Part shown: piece by piece, positions 7,606 to 15,099 of the stretch
Position numbering within the stretch: the first letter of the stretch is position 1
Layout of the letters: every line of letters starts with the position of its first letter
Assembly: GCA_002394165.1 (NCBI GenBank)
Contig: DGTA01000031.1
Location: forward strand, 1-29,030
DNA length: 29,030 nucleotides
Direction of reading: 5' to 3'
Source of the DNA: Lachnospiraceae bacterium UBA4348
GTDB taxonomy: Bacteria; Bacillota; Clostridia; Lachnospirales; Lachnospiraceae
Translations under genes and position numbers: made by a program
Notes under the pieces: model-generated
Database searches by the model: none
What the model saw: only the letters and a program-made list of their open reading frames with translations
Told to the model about the DNA's origin: nothing

Positions 7606-9045
7606 ATGGCAAAAGACAAGAAATTAGTGGAACAGATCACCTCGATGGAGGAAGACTTCGCCCAGTGGTATACCGACGTGGTCAAAAAAGCCGAACTGAT
7701 CGATTACACCAGCGTCAAGGGATGCATGGTGATCAAGCCGGCCGGCTATGCGATCTGGGAAAATATCCAGGCAGAGCTTGACCGCCGCTTTAAAGAAACA
7801 GGCGTGGAGAATGTATACCTGCCGCTGTTTATCCCTGAGAATCTTCTTAAGAAGGAGTCAGAACTGGTGGAAGGGTTTGCCCCGGAAGTCGCGTGGGTAA
7901 CCCAGGGCGGTCTCGAGCCCCTTCAGGAGAGGCTGTGCGTGAGACCTACCTCTGAGACGCTGTTCAGTGATTTCTATAAAAATGATGTCCATTCCTACAG
8001 AGACCTGCCCAAGGTATACAATCAGTGGTGCAGTGTGGTCCGCTGGGAGAAGACAACAAGACCTTTCCTGCGTTCAAGGGAATTTCTGTGGCAGGAAGGC
8101 CATACGGTGCATGCGACGGCCGAAGAGGCCCAGGAGCGCACGGAGATGATGCTGAACGTCTACGCGGATTTCTGCGAGCAGTTCCTGGCGATCCCCGTTG
8201 TAAGAGGCCGCAAGACGGACAAGGAAAAGTTCGCCGGCGCGGAGGCCACTTACACGATCGAGTCTTTGATGCATGACGGTCAGGCGCTCCAGTCCGGTAC
8301 TTCCCATAATTTCGGCGACAAGTTTGCCAGGGCTTACGAGATCCAGTTCACGGACAAGGACAATACGCTCAAGTATGCCTATCAGACCTCGTGGGGAATG
8401 ACGACCCGCATGATCGGCGCCATCATCATGGTGCACGGCGACAACAGCGGCCTGGTGCTTCCCCCCAAAGTGGCGCCCGTCCAGGTGATGGTCATCCCGA
8501 TCCAGCAGAAAAAGGAGGGCGTGCTCGAGTGCGCATCCGGCATCAACGATGCCCTTAAGGCAGCCGGGATCCGCGCAAAGCTCGATGATACCGACAAGAG
8601 TCCGGGCTGGAAGTTTGCCGAGCAGGAGATGCGCGGTGTTCCGCTGAGGATCGAGATCGGTCCCAAGGATATCGAAAACGGGACGGCCGTGATCGTGCGC
8701 AGGGACAACCGGGAAAAGGAGATCGTGCCCATTGACGGACTGGCTGAGGCCGCACGCCGAATCCTGGATCAGGAGCAGGCGGATATGTTCGAGCGGGCAA
8801 AAGCTCACCGCGACGCCCACACCTACGACGCTCATTCACCCGAGGAGTTTGAACAGATCATCGGTGAGAAGAGCGGCTTTGTCAGGGCCATGTGGTGCGG
8901 CAGCAGGGAGTGCGAGGATGCCGTCAAAGAGAAATACGGCGTGACGAGCCGCTGCATCCCCTTTGTCCAGGAAGATCTTTCTGATAAATGTGTGTGCTGC
9001 GGGAAAGAAGCAAAGAAACTGGTCTACTGGGGCAAAGCTTACTGA
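7606..9045 (+). CDS. proS: Prolyl-tRNA synthetase, archaeal/eukaryotic-like type
   Basis: Charges tRNA-Pro with proline; class II synthetase. At 479 residues it lacks the large editing insertion of the common bacterial ProS and instead has the C-terminal zinc-binding extension of the archaeal-like type. Motif 1 lies around the KPAGYAIWENIQ segment (44-55), with the VRPTSE segment at 112-117. Motif 2 is RWEKTTRPFLRSREFLWQEG (146-165). The C-terminal cysteines Cys431, Cys436, Cys462, Cys464 and Cys465 are candidate zinc ligands. The start follows AAGGAGAGAG with normal spacing. It has its own promoter. Without the editing domain, any proofreading of alanyl-tRNA-Pro would need a separate factor. 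Confidence 0.95.
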   Translation: MAKDKKLVEQITSMEEDFAQWYTDVVKKAELIDYTSVKGCMVIKPAGYAIWENIQAELDRRFKETGVENVYLPLFIPENLLKKESELVEGFAPEVAWVTQGGLEPLQERLCVRPTSETLFSDFYKNDVHSYRDLPKVYNQWCSVVRWEKTTRPFLRSREFLWQEGHTVHATAEEAQERTEMMLNVYADFCEQFLAIPVVRGRKTDKEKFAGAEATYTIESLMHDGQALQSGTSHNFGDKFARAYEIQFTDKDNTLKYAYQTSWGMTTRMIGAIIMVHGDNSGLVLPPKVAPVQVMVIPIQQKKEGVLECASGINDALKAAGIRAKLDDTDKSPGWKFAEQEMRGVPLRIEIGPKDIENGTAVIVRRDNREKEIVPIDGLAEAARRILDQEQADMFERAKAHRDAHTYDAHSPEEFEQIIGEKSGFVRAMWCGSRECEDAVKEKYGVTSRCIPFVQEDLSDKCVCCGKEAKKLVYWGKAY

Positions 9046-9104
9046 TCGGAGCAAAGCTGCCGGGCAAAAACGAAAACTTTTTTGCTTTGAAACCCTGAAA
9101 GCCA

Positions 9105-9133
9105 TTGACGAAAGGGACTAAATCCCTTAGAAT
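9105..9133 (+). promoter_or_regulatory. Promoter of the liv operon with an internal inverted repeat
   Basis: TTGACG at 9105-9110, a 17-base spacer and TAGAAT at 9128-9133. The spacer carries AAGGGA (9112-9117), five bases, then TCCCTT (9123-9128), a perfect dyad between the two hexamers that overlaps the first base of the -10. This placement suits a repressor operator. No known operator consensus is recognised. Confidence 0.7.
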
Positions 9134-9141
9134 GTACACAT

Positions 9142-9172
9142 ATTTTCGGGAAACGACAGGATTACCGAAAAT
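9142..9172 (+). repeat. Inverted repeat at the start of the liv leader
   Basis: ATTTTCGG (9142-9149) and CCGAAAAT (9165-9172) form perfect 8-base arms around a 15-base centre, beginning about nine bases after the -10. It could be an RNA hairpin at the 5' end of the transcript or a DNA operator. A second stem, CCGGCC (9185-9190) with GGCCGG (9200-9205), lies just before the livJ ribosome binding site. Confidence 0.55.
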
Positions 9173-9230
9173 GATACAAAAGTACCGGCCGCGGCAGTTG
9201 GCCGGGATTCGATCAGGAGGAAGAACATGA
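9171..9230 (+). CDS. Possible 19-codon upstream frame in the liv leader
   Basis: An ATG at 9171 opens a 19-codon frame (MIQKYRPRQLAGIRSGGRT). Its TGA overlaps the livJ ATG as ATGA. It starts inside the second arm of the leader inverted repeat and includes the second stem. An AGGA nine bases upstream is only a weak ribosome binding site. It has one leucine, two isoleucines and no valine, so it is not a classic attenuator peptide. It could be chance. Confidence 0.25.
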   Translation: MIQKYRPRQLAGIRSGGRT

Positions 9231-10366
9231 GAAAAACAATGAGAGTTATCGGGACAACGTTGGCGGCGACCATGGTCCTTTCCATGACTGCCATGGCTGC
9301 AGACACATTCAAGATCGGCGGCATCGGTCCGGTGACCGGCCCTGCGGCAGCCTACGGAAGCGCTGTCAAGAATGCGATGGAGATCGCAGCGGAAGAGATC
9401 AATGAAGCAGGCGGCATCAACGGTTATCAGGTGGAACTGAATTTCCAGGATGATGAGCATGACGCTGAGAAAGCCATCACTGCCTACAATACCCTTAAAG
9501 ACTGGGGAATGCAGATCCTTGAAGGCACCGTTACCTCCACTCCGTGCGTAGCTGTCGCTGCAGAGACCGTCAATGACGGAATGTTCCAGCTTACTCCGTC
9601 CGGTTCTTCACCCAGCTGCATCACCAATGAGAACGCGTTCGCAGTCTGCTTCTCGGATCCCGCACAGGGAACCCTGAGCGCTGTCTATATCGGCACTCAC
9701 GGACTGGCTGAGAAAGTAGCCGTTATCTACAACAGCTCCGACGTTTACTCGACTGGTATCTACGAGACATTTATGGCTGAAGCCGAAAACCAGCCCTTCG
9801 AGGTCGTTTCCGCGGAAGCTTTCACGGATGACTCCAGCACCGATTTCAATGTTCAGCTGACAAAGGCTAAAGACGCCGGCGCAGACCTGGTGTTCCTGCC
9901 GATCTATTATCAGGCGGCTTCCCAGATCCTGACCCAGGCCAATGCCATGGAGTATGCTCCGGTATTCTTCGGCGTAGACGGCATGGACGGCATCCTTGGC
10001 GTTGAAGGCTTTGATACGGCCCTGGCTGAGGGCGTGCTTCTTCTGACCCCGTTCGTCGCAACGGCTGAGGATGAGGCTACTGCCAGCTTCGTCGGCAAGT
10101 ACGAGGAGAAGTTCGGTGAGACCCCGAACCAGTTCGCAGCGGATGCTTATGACGGTCTTTACATCATCAAGATGGCCGCTGAGCTGGCCGATGTGAACCC
10201 GGATATGGATGCAGCCGAGATCGGCAGTGCCCTGATCGAAGCCATGCCCCAGATCACCTTTGACGGCCTTACCGGTGAAGGCACCACATGGGATGCCTCC
10301 GGTGCGCCCACCAAGGATCCAAAGGCCATGGTCATCAAGGACGGCATCTATGTAGAGGCGGAATAA
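9227..10366 (+). CDS. livJ: Branched-chain amino acid-type ABC transporter substrate-binding protein
   Basis: Extracellular ligand-binding subunit of the importer encoded downstream. The 379 residues begin with a signal peptide (Arg-rich start, hydrophobic core, AMAAD near 22-26). The mature part, starting DTFKIGGIGPVTG, follows the LivJ/periplasmic-binding-protein type I fold, with the EEINEAGGINGY segment typical of the family. The signal peptide has no cysteine, so there is no lipobox. Cleavage would be by signal peptidase I at AMA-AD. That is unusual for a Gram-positive ABC binding protein, which is normally a lipoprotein. AGGAGG precedes the ATG by 6 bases. The ligand may be leucine, isoleucine or valine, but related proteins bind other amides and amino acids. 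Confidence 0.9.
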   Translation: MRKTMRVIGTTLAATMVLSMTAMAADTFKIGGIGPVTGPAAAYGSAVKNAMEIAAEEINEAGGINGYQVELNFQDDEHDAEKAITAYNTLKDWGMQILEGTVTSTPCVAVAAETVNDGMFQLTPSGSSPSCITNENAFAVCFSDPAQGTLSAVYIGTHGLAEKVAVIYNSSDVYSTGIYETFMAEAENQPFEVVSAEAFTDDSSTDFNVQLTKAKDAGADLVFLPIYYQAASQILTQANAMEYAPVFFGVDGMDGILGVEGFDTALAEGVLLLTPFVATAEDEATASFVGKYEEKFGETPNQFAADAYDGLYIIKMAAELADVNPDMDAAEIGSALIEAMPQITFDGLTGEGTTWDASGAPTKDPKAMVIKDGIYVEAE

Positions 10367-10410
10367 AGTTCCTGTGCTTGACGGGAATTTCAGACATAGG
10401 TCAAACAGGA

Positions 10411-10434
10411 GGGGTTGTCTATTTTGGCAACCCC
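10411..10434 (+). terminator. Hairpin between livJ and livH, probable attenuator or mRNA stabiliser
   Basis: GGGGTTG (10411-10417) pairs with CAACCCC (10428-10434) around a 10-base loop, followed by the moderately T-rich AATTGTTTGTTG. Such a hairpin after the binding-protein gene commonly allows higher expression of that gene than of the membrane subunits. The weak T tract suggests partial termination. Confidence 0.55.
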
Positions 10435-10473
10435 AATTGTTTGTTGAGACCTGGTGAAAGGTGAGTAATCATT

Positions 10474-11358
10474 ATGTCGTTTCTCAATTATCTGATCGGA
10501 GGTATAAGCCTCGGGAGCGTGTATGCGATCATCGCCCTGGGGTATACCATGGTTTACGGCATTGCCAAAATGCTTAACTTTGCACACGGTGACGTCATTA
10601 TGATCGGCGCGTTCACCGTGTTTATTGCTACCACGCAGGCAGGGATCCATCCGCTGGCTGCCATCCTGCTCGCCATGGTGATCTGTACCGTGATGGGCAT
10701 CCTGATCGAACGGATCGCCTACAGGCCGCTGAGGGGAGCAGCTTCTCCGCTTGCCGTGCTGATCACCGCGATCGGTGTCAGCTACCTGCTTCAGAATCTG
10801 GCCCTGCTGTGGTTCGGATCCAACGCAAAATCTTTCAAATCCGTTGTGACGATTCCGCCTCTGAGGCTTGCAGGCGGAGCGCTGATCATCAGCGGGGAGA
10901 CGATCGTCACGATCATCGCGTGCATCGTGATCATGATCGGACTGACGACCTTTATAAATAAGACGAAACCGGGACAGGCCATGCTTGCTGTGTCTGAGGA
11001 CCAGGGAGCAGCCAGGCTCATGGGGATCAACGTGAACGGGATCATCGCACTGACATTTGCGATCGGTTCCGCGCTGGCAGCGATCGCCGGCGTTCTGCTG
11101 TGTTCCTCCTATCCGTCCCTTGATCCATATACGGGTTCCATGCCGGGCATCAAAGCGTTCGTTGCCGCTGTCTTCGGCGGGATAGGATCGATCCCGGGCG
11201 CCATGATCGGAGGTATCCTCCTGGGCGTTATCGAGATCTTCGGCAGGGCCTACATCTCCGCACAGATGGCTGATGCCATCGTTTTCGCGGTTCTGATCGT
11301 CGTTCTCCTGGTAAGACCGACCGGTCTCCTTGGCAAAAAGATTCAGGAAAAGGTTTAA
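10474..11358 (+). CDS. livH: Branched-chain amino acid-type ABC transporter permease LivH
   Basis: First membrane subunit of the importer, 294 residues and strongly hydrophobic throughout, with multiple transmembrane helices. The start SFLNYLIGGISLGSVYAIIA and the following GYTMVYGIAKMLNFAHGD segment are highly typical of LivH. The cytoplasmic loop that contacts the ATPases is around MGINVNGIIALTFAIGSALA. The ATG at 10474 is preceded by AAAGGTGAG about 8 bases away. It is the second gene of the liv operon, separated from livJ by 107 bases that contain a hairpin, and 12 bases from livM. Confidence 0.94.
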   Translation: MSFLNYLIGGISLGSVYAIIALGYTMVYGIAKMLNFAHGDVIMIGAFTVFIATTQAGIHPLAAILLAMVICTVMGILIERIAYRPLRGAASPLAVLITAIGVSYLLQNLALLWFGSNAKSFKSVVTIPPLRLAGGALIISGETIVTIIACIVIMIGLTTFINKTKPGQAMLAVSEDQGAARLMGINVNGIIALTFAIGSALAAIAGVLLCSSYPSLDPYTGSMPGIKAFVAAVFGGIGSIPGAMIGGILLGVIEIFGRAYISAQMADAIVFAVLIVVLLVRPTGLLGKKIQEKV

Positions 11359-11370
11359 GGAGGGGACCGT

Positions 11371-12453
11371 ATGTTCAAGAACAAGACTGCAAGACAAAAT
11401 GCGATCACTTACGGGATCATCCTGGCTGCGATGGCGGTCATGCTCCCGATGCAGATGGGCGGTCATCTGTCCAGTTCACTGTCGGGACTTTTGGTGCCGT
11501 TCTGCTATTATGCCATCCTGGCCGTCTCCCTGAACCTGACGGTCGGCATTCTTGGCGAACTGAGCCTGGGACACGCCGGCTTTATGTGCGTCGGTGCTTT
11601 TACCAGTGCTTTCTTTACAAAGTTTACGGCGGATATCATCGCCAATTCCTATGTGAGATTTTTCCTGGGACTGCTGATCGGCATCGCCTTTTCGGCGCTG
11701 ATCGGATTTCTCATCGGCATCCCGGTGCTGAGACTGAAGGGAGACTACCTGGCGATCGTCACACTGGCTTTTGGCGAGATCATCAAGAATCTGGTCAATG
11801 TCCTTTACATCGGCAAGGATTCGAGGGGTGTCCATTTTTCCATGAAGGATTCCATCTCGCTTCATCTTGAACCGGAAGGAACCGTGATCGTGGCCGGCCC
11901 GCAGGGGATCACCGGCATCGACAGGACTTCAAGCTTCCTGATCGGGGGCATTCTGCTCCTGGCAGCGGTATTTATCGTTCTGAGGCTGATCCAGTCGAGG
12001 GACGGCCGTGCCATCATGTCGATCCGCGACAACCGGATCGCAGCGGAATCGATCGGCATCAACGTGACGAAATATAAACTTCTCGCCTTTACGGTGTCCG
12101 CAGCACTGGCCGGAATGGGCGGCGTGCTGTATGCCCACAATCTGGCCACGCTGACCGCCACCTCGAAGAATTTCGGCTTCAACATGTCGGTCATGATCTT
12201 GGTCTATGTGGTGCTTGGCGGGATCGGAAACATCCGCGGATCCGTGATCGCTCCCGTGGTCCTCAATCTGCTTCTGGACTATGTGCTGCGCAAGCTTCAG
12301 ATGCTCGGATCCAACCCGGTCCTTCAGTTCATGAGCGATAACCGCATGCTGATCTACGCGATCGTGCTGATCGTCATCATGATCATGACCTGGAGCCCGA
12401 AGATGATCGCGAGGCGCGAGGCTCTGTTTAACCGCGGCCGGAAGGAGGAGTGA
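11371..12453 (+). CDS. livM: Branched-chain amino acid-type ABC transporter permease LivM
   Basis: Second membrane subunit, 360 residues and polytopic. Typical LivM segments are SLNLTVGILGELSLGHAGF near the N-terminus, RLKGDYLAIVTLAFGEIIKN, and the ATPase-contacting loop SIGINVTKYKLLAFTVSAAL. The AAGGAGGGG ribosome binding site sits 12 bases after livH ends. The stop codon lies only 2 bases before the livG ATG, so translation is likely coupled. Confidence 0.94.
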   Translation: MFKNKTARQNAITYGIILAAMAVMLPMQMGGHLSSSLSGLLVPFCYYAILAVSLNLTVGILGELSLGHAGFMCVGAFTSAFFTKFTADIIANSYVRFFLGLLIGIAFSALIGFLIGIPVLRLKGDYLAIVTLAFGEIIKNLVNVLYIGKDSRGVHFSMKDSISLHLEPEGTVIVAGPQGITGIDRTSSFLIGGILLLAAVFIVLRLIQSRDGRAIMSIRDNRIAAESIGINVTKYKLLAFTVSAALAGMGGVLYAHNLATLTATSKNFGFNMSVMILVYVVLGGIGNIRGSVIAPVVLNLLLDYVLRKLQMLGSNPVLQFMSDNRMLIYAIVLIVIMIMTWSPKMIARREALFNRGRKEE

Positions 12454-12455
12454 TC

Positions 12456-13214
12456 ATGCCGATGCTGGAAGTTAAAAACCTTGGTATCTCCTTTGGCGGC
12501 CTGAGAGCTGTCAATGAATTCAATCTTTCGGTGGAGAAGGGGCAGCTGTACGGACTGATCGGTCCCAACGGCGCCGGCAAGACCACTGTGTTCAACCTGC
12601 TCACGGGGGTATACCAGCCTGACAGCGGGGTGATCCGCCTTGACGGTGAGGATATCACCGGCAGAAAAACCATCGATATAAGCAAAGCCGGCATCGCGCG
12701 GACGTTCCAGAACATCCGGCTTTTCGGAAAGCTTTCCGTGCTTGACAATGTCAAGGCCGGAATGCACAATAAACATCCGTATCCTCCTCTGGCGGGGATC
12801 TTCCATACTCCCGCCTGGAAGAGGACAGAGGATGAGATGACCGAGAAGGCTCTGAAGCTTTTGGAGGTGTTTGATCTGAAGGATGATCATGAATACCTCG
12901 CCTCCAATCTCCCTTACGGAAAACAGCGCAAACTTGAGATCGCAAGAGCTCTTGCGACGGATCCGAAGCTCCTTCTGCTGGATGAACCGGCGGCAGGCAT
13001 GAATCCGCAGGAGACAAAGTCCCTCATGGACATGATCCGGTTTGTGAGAGATGAGTTCGGAATGACGATCCTGCTGATCGAACACGATATGAAGCTGGTC
13101 TCCGGAATCTGTGAGGGCCTGACGGTACTGAATTTCGGGGAGGTGCTCGCGCAGGGTGAGACCGGAAGTGTTCTGGCGAACCCGGCGGTGATCACCGCCT
13201 ATCTGGGTGAATGA
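12456..13214 (+). CDS. livG: Branched-chain amino acid-type ABC transporter ATPase LivG
   Basis: One of two ATPases driving the importer, 252 residues. It has Walker A GPNGAGKT (36-43), the LivG-type signature LPYGKQRKLEI, Walker B LLLLDEPAAGMNP, and the switch histidine in LLIEHDMK. I chose the ATG at 12456 because GGAGG (12444-12448) precedes it by 7 bases. A GTG at 12450 lies inside the ribosome binding site region and would add two residues. It is followed by livF after 22 bases. Confidence 0.95.
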   Translation: MPMLEVKNLGISFGGLRAVNEFNLSVEKGQLYGLIGPNGAGKTTVFNLLTGVYQPDSGVIRLDGEDITGRKTIDISKAGIARTFQNIRLFGKLSVLDNVKAGMHNKHPYPPLAGIFHTPAWKRTEDEMTEKALKLLEVFDLKDDHEYLASNLPYGKQRKLEIARALATDPKLLLLDEPAAGMNPQETKSLMDMIRFVRDEFGMTILLIEHDMKLVSGICEGLTVLNFGEVLAQGETGSVLANPAVITAYLGE

Positions 13215-13236
13215 TTTCCCGGGAGGAATAGAAGAT

Positions 13237-13947
13237 ATGGCAATGCTGGAAGTGAAAAACCTTCATGTGTATTACGGGATGATCCATGCGATCAAGGATG
13301 TGTCCTTCGAGGTGAATGAAGGGGAGATCATCGCCCTGATCGGGGCGAACGGTGCGGGAAAAACAACCATCCTGCACACGATCAGCGGGCTGATCGGAGC
13401 GCGGTCCGGATCGATCATGTTCGAGGGGAAGGAGACAACGAAGATCCCCGCCCATGAGCTGGTATCGATGGGAATGGCCCAGGTGCCGGAGGGAAGGCGT
13501 GTCTTCGCGCAGATGAGCGTTTACCAGAATCTCCGGATGGGAGCCTATACCCGAAAGGACAAATCTGAACTGGATTCCACCCTGGAGATGGTCTTCAAAC
13601 GTTTCCCGAGGCTGAAGGAGAGACTTGGCCAGCCGGCGGGAACTCTCTCAGGCGGAGAACAGCAGATGCTGGCCATGGGCAGGGCGCTCATGTCGCATCC
13701 GAAGATCATCCTGATGGACGAACCTTCCATGGGACTTTCCCCTATACTTGTTAATGAGATCTTTGATATAATAAAGAGTGTCAATGAAGCCGGCACCACG
13801 GTCCTGCTTGTTGAGCAGAACGCGAGGAAGGCACTGATGGTCGCTGACAGGGCGTATGTGCTTGAGACCGGCCGCATTGTGAACTCAGGAGATGCCAAAG
13901 AACTGATGAACGATGATTCCATTCGAAAAGCGTACCTGGGCGAATAA
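13237..13947 (+). CDS. livF: Branched-chain amino acid-type ABC transporter ATPase LivF
   Basis: Second ATPase of the importer, 236 residues, completing a five-gene Liv set. Walker A is GANGAGKTT, the signature is LSGGEQQMLAMGRAL and Walker B is ILMDEPSMGLSP, with VLLVEQNAR at the switch. I start it at 13237 (MAMLEVKNLHV), which has GGGAGG ten bases upstream. An in-frame ATG at 13207, inside the end of livG, lacks a ribosome binding site and would add ten residues unlike the family start. No terminator is visible in the 31 bases before the next gene. Confidence 0.95.
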   Translation: MAMLEVKNLHVYYGMIHAIKDVSFEVNEGEIIALIGANGAGKTTILHTISGLIGARSGSIMFEGKETTKIPAHELVSMGMAQVPEGRRVFAQMSVYQNLRMGAYTRKDKSELDSTLEMVFKRFPRLKERLGQPAGTLSGGEQQMLAMGRALMSHPKIILMDEPSMGLSPILVNEIFDIIKSVNEAGTTVLLVEQNARKALMVADRAYVLETGRIVNSGDAKELMNDDSIRKAYLGE

Positions 13948-13978
13948 ATAATAGCCTGACTGCGGCGGGAGGATGAAT

Positions 13979-14611
13979 ATGAAGAATATTGTGGTAACGA
14001 TCGCAAGACAGTATGGAAGCGGAGGAAAGACGCTGGGCCAGATGCTGGCCAGGCAGATGGGGGTGCATGTGTACAACCGCGAGATCCTCAAACTGGCTTC
14101 TGAAGACAGCGGCATCAACGAAGCGCTTTTTAACCAGGTGGATGAGAAGCTCCGGACCAGTATCCTTTCCGGCCTGATGACCCGCCAGTATACGGGAGAG
14201 CTGTTTACTCCTGAAAATGTCGCTTTTCTTTCCGACAATAATCTTTTCAATTACCAGGCCAAGGTGATCAAGCACCTGGCCGAGACAGAGTCGTGCGTGA
14301 TCATCGGCCGCTGCGCCGATTATGTGCTCCGGGATTATGACAACGTGGTCAGGGTCTTCGTACACGCATCTCCCGAGTACTGCCGGCAGCAGGCTCTTGA
14401 AAGAGGCTCCTACCGTGAGAAGGACATCGACAAATACATTCAGAAAACGGATAAGTACAGGGCAGACTACTACAAGTATTACACAAAACATGACTGGTAC
14501 GACGCCAGGAACTACGATCTTTGCCTGAACAGCGAACGGCTCGGGTATCAGGGATGTGTCGACGCGATCCTGTCCTACATATCCATCAGGTTCGGAGAGG
14601 AGAAGGAATAA
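13979..14611 (+). CDS. Cytidylate kinase-like family protein
   Basis: A 210-residue P-loop kinase of the Cytidylate_kin2-type family common in Clostridia. The N-terminus VVTIARQYGSGGKTLG carries the variant nucleotide-binding loop (RQYGSGGK, about 10-17). IIGRCADYVL near residue 100 and the later KTDKYRADYYKYYT segment are also family-like. The physiological substrate is not established, so it should not be equated with Cmk. The ATG at 13979 has GGGAGG six bases upstream; an ATG at 13973 abuts that site. It overlaps the next gene by one base (TAATG). Its place behind livF and before rpiB gives no clear pathway. Confidence 0.82.
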   Translation: MKNIVVTIARQYGSGGKTLGQMLARQMGVHVYNREILKLASEDSGINEALFNQVDEKLRTSILSGLMTRQYTGELFTPENVAFLSDNNLFNYQAKVIKHLAETESCVIIGRCADYVLRDYDNVVRVFVHASPEYCRQQALERGSYREKDIDKYIQKTDKYRADYYKYYTKHDWYDARNYDLCLNSERLGYQGCVDAILSYISIRFGEEKE

Positions 14612-15099
14612 TGTGGAAAAAACTGGTCATCGGAAATGATCATGCAGCACTGGCACTCAAGAATGAGATCATGGACTACCTGAAAGGGAAAGGGTATGAG
14701 GTGATCAATGTCGGGACGGATTCTCCCGAGAGTTTTCCCTATCCCATAAGCGGCTACAGGGCCGCGAAGATGGTGGCTTCGGGAGAGGCTGATGCCGGTA
14801 TCCTTATCTGCGGAACGGGCCTGGGCATATCCCTTGCGGCAAACAAGGTGAACGGCATCCGCTGCTGCGTCTGCAGTGAACCTTATACGGCGAGGATGTC
14901 ACGCCAGCACAATAATGCCAATATGCTTGCCTTCGGGGCCAGGGTAGTTGGATTGGATCTGGCAAAGATGATCGTGGATGAGTGGCTTGCCACTGAGTTT
15001 GAGGGCGGACGCCACCAGGTTCGTGTTGACATGATCATGGAGATCGAACAGAAACAGTCGCTGGAAGCGGCTGACAAGGAGACAGGACGGGTCAATTGA
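14611..15099 (+). CDS. rpiB: RpiB/LacAB family sugar-phosphate isomerase
   Basis: Predicted ribose-5-phosphate isomerase B-type enzyme, interconverting ribose-5-phosphate and ribulose-5-phosphate. The 162 residues show GNDHAA (8-13), the catalytic-cysteine segment ILICGTGLGISLAANK with Cys67, His100 in ARMSRQHNNAN, and LAFGARVVG. The first motif reads GNDHAALALK rather than the more usual GSDHGG, so a related sugar phosphate is possible. The ATG overlaps the preceding stop by one base, and an AGGAGAAGG site lies inside the preceding gene. The next gene begins at an overlapping TTGA. Confidence 0.85.
   Translation: MWKKLVIGNDHAALALKNEIMDYLKGKGYEVINVGTDSPESFPYPISGYRAAKMVASGEADAGILICGTGLGISLAANKVNGIRCCVCSEPYTARMSRQHNNANMLAFGARVVGLDLAKMIVDEWLATEFEGGRHQVRVDMIMEIEQKQSLEAADKETGRVN

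Noticed and set aside
6248..7612. Long minus-strand open frame of about 454 codons opposite galT
   Set aside because: Antisense shadow; it crosses the proS promoter and start codon.
9140..9156. CodY-box-like sequence in the liv leader
   Set aside because: Only about 10 of 15 positions fit the AATTTTCWGAAAATT consensus, and it is better explained as one arm of the 8-base inverted repeat.
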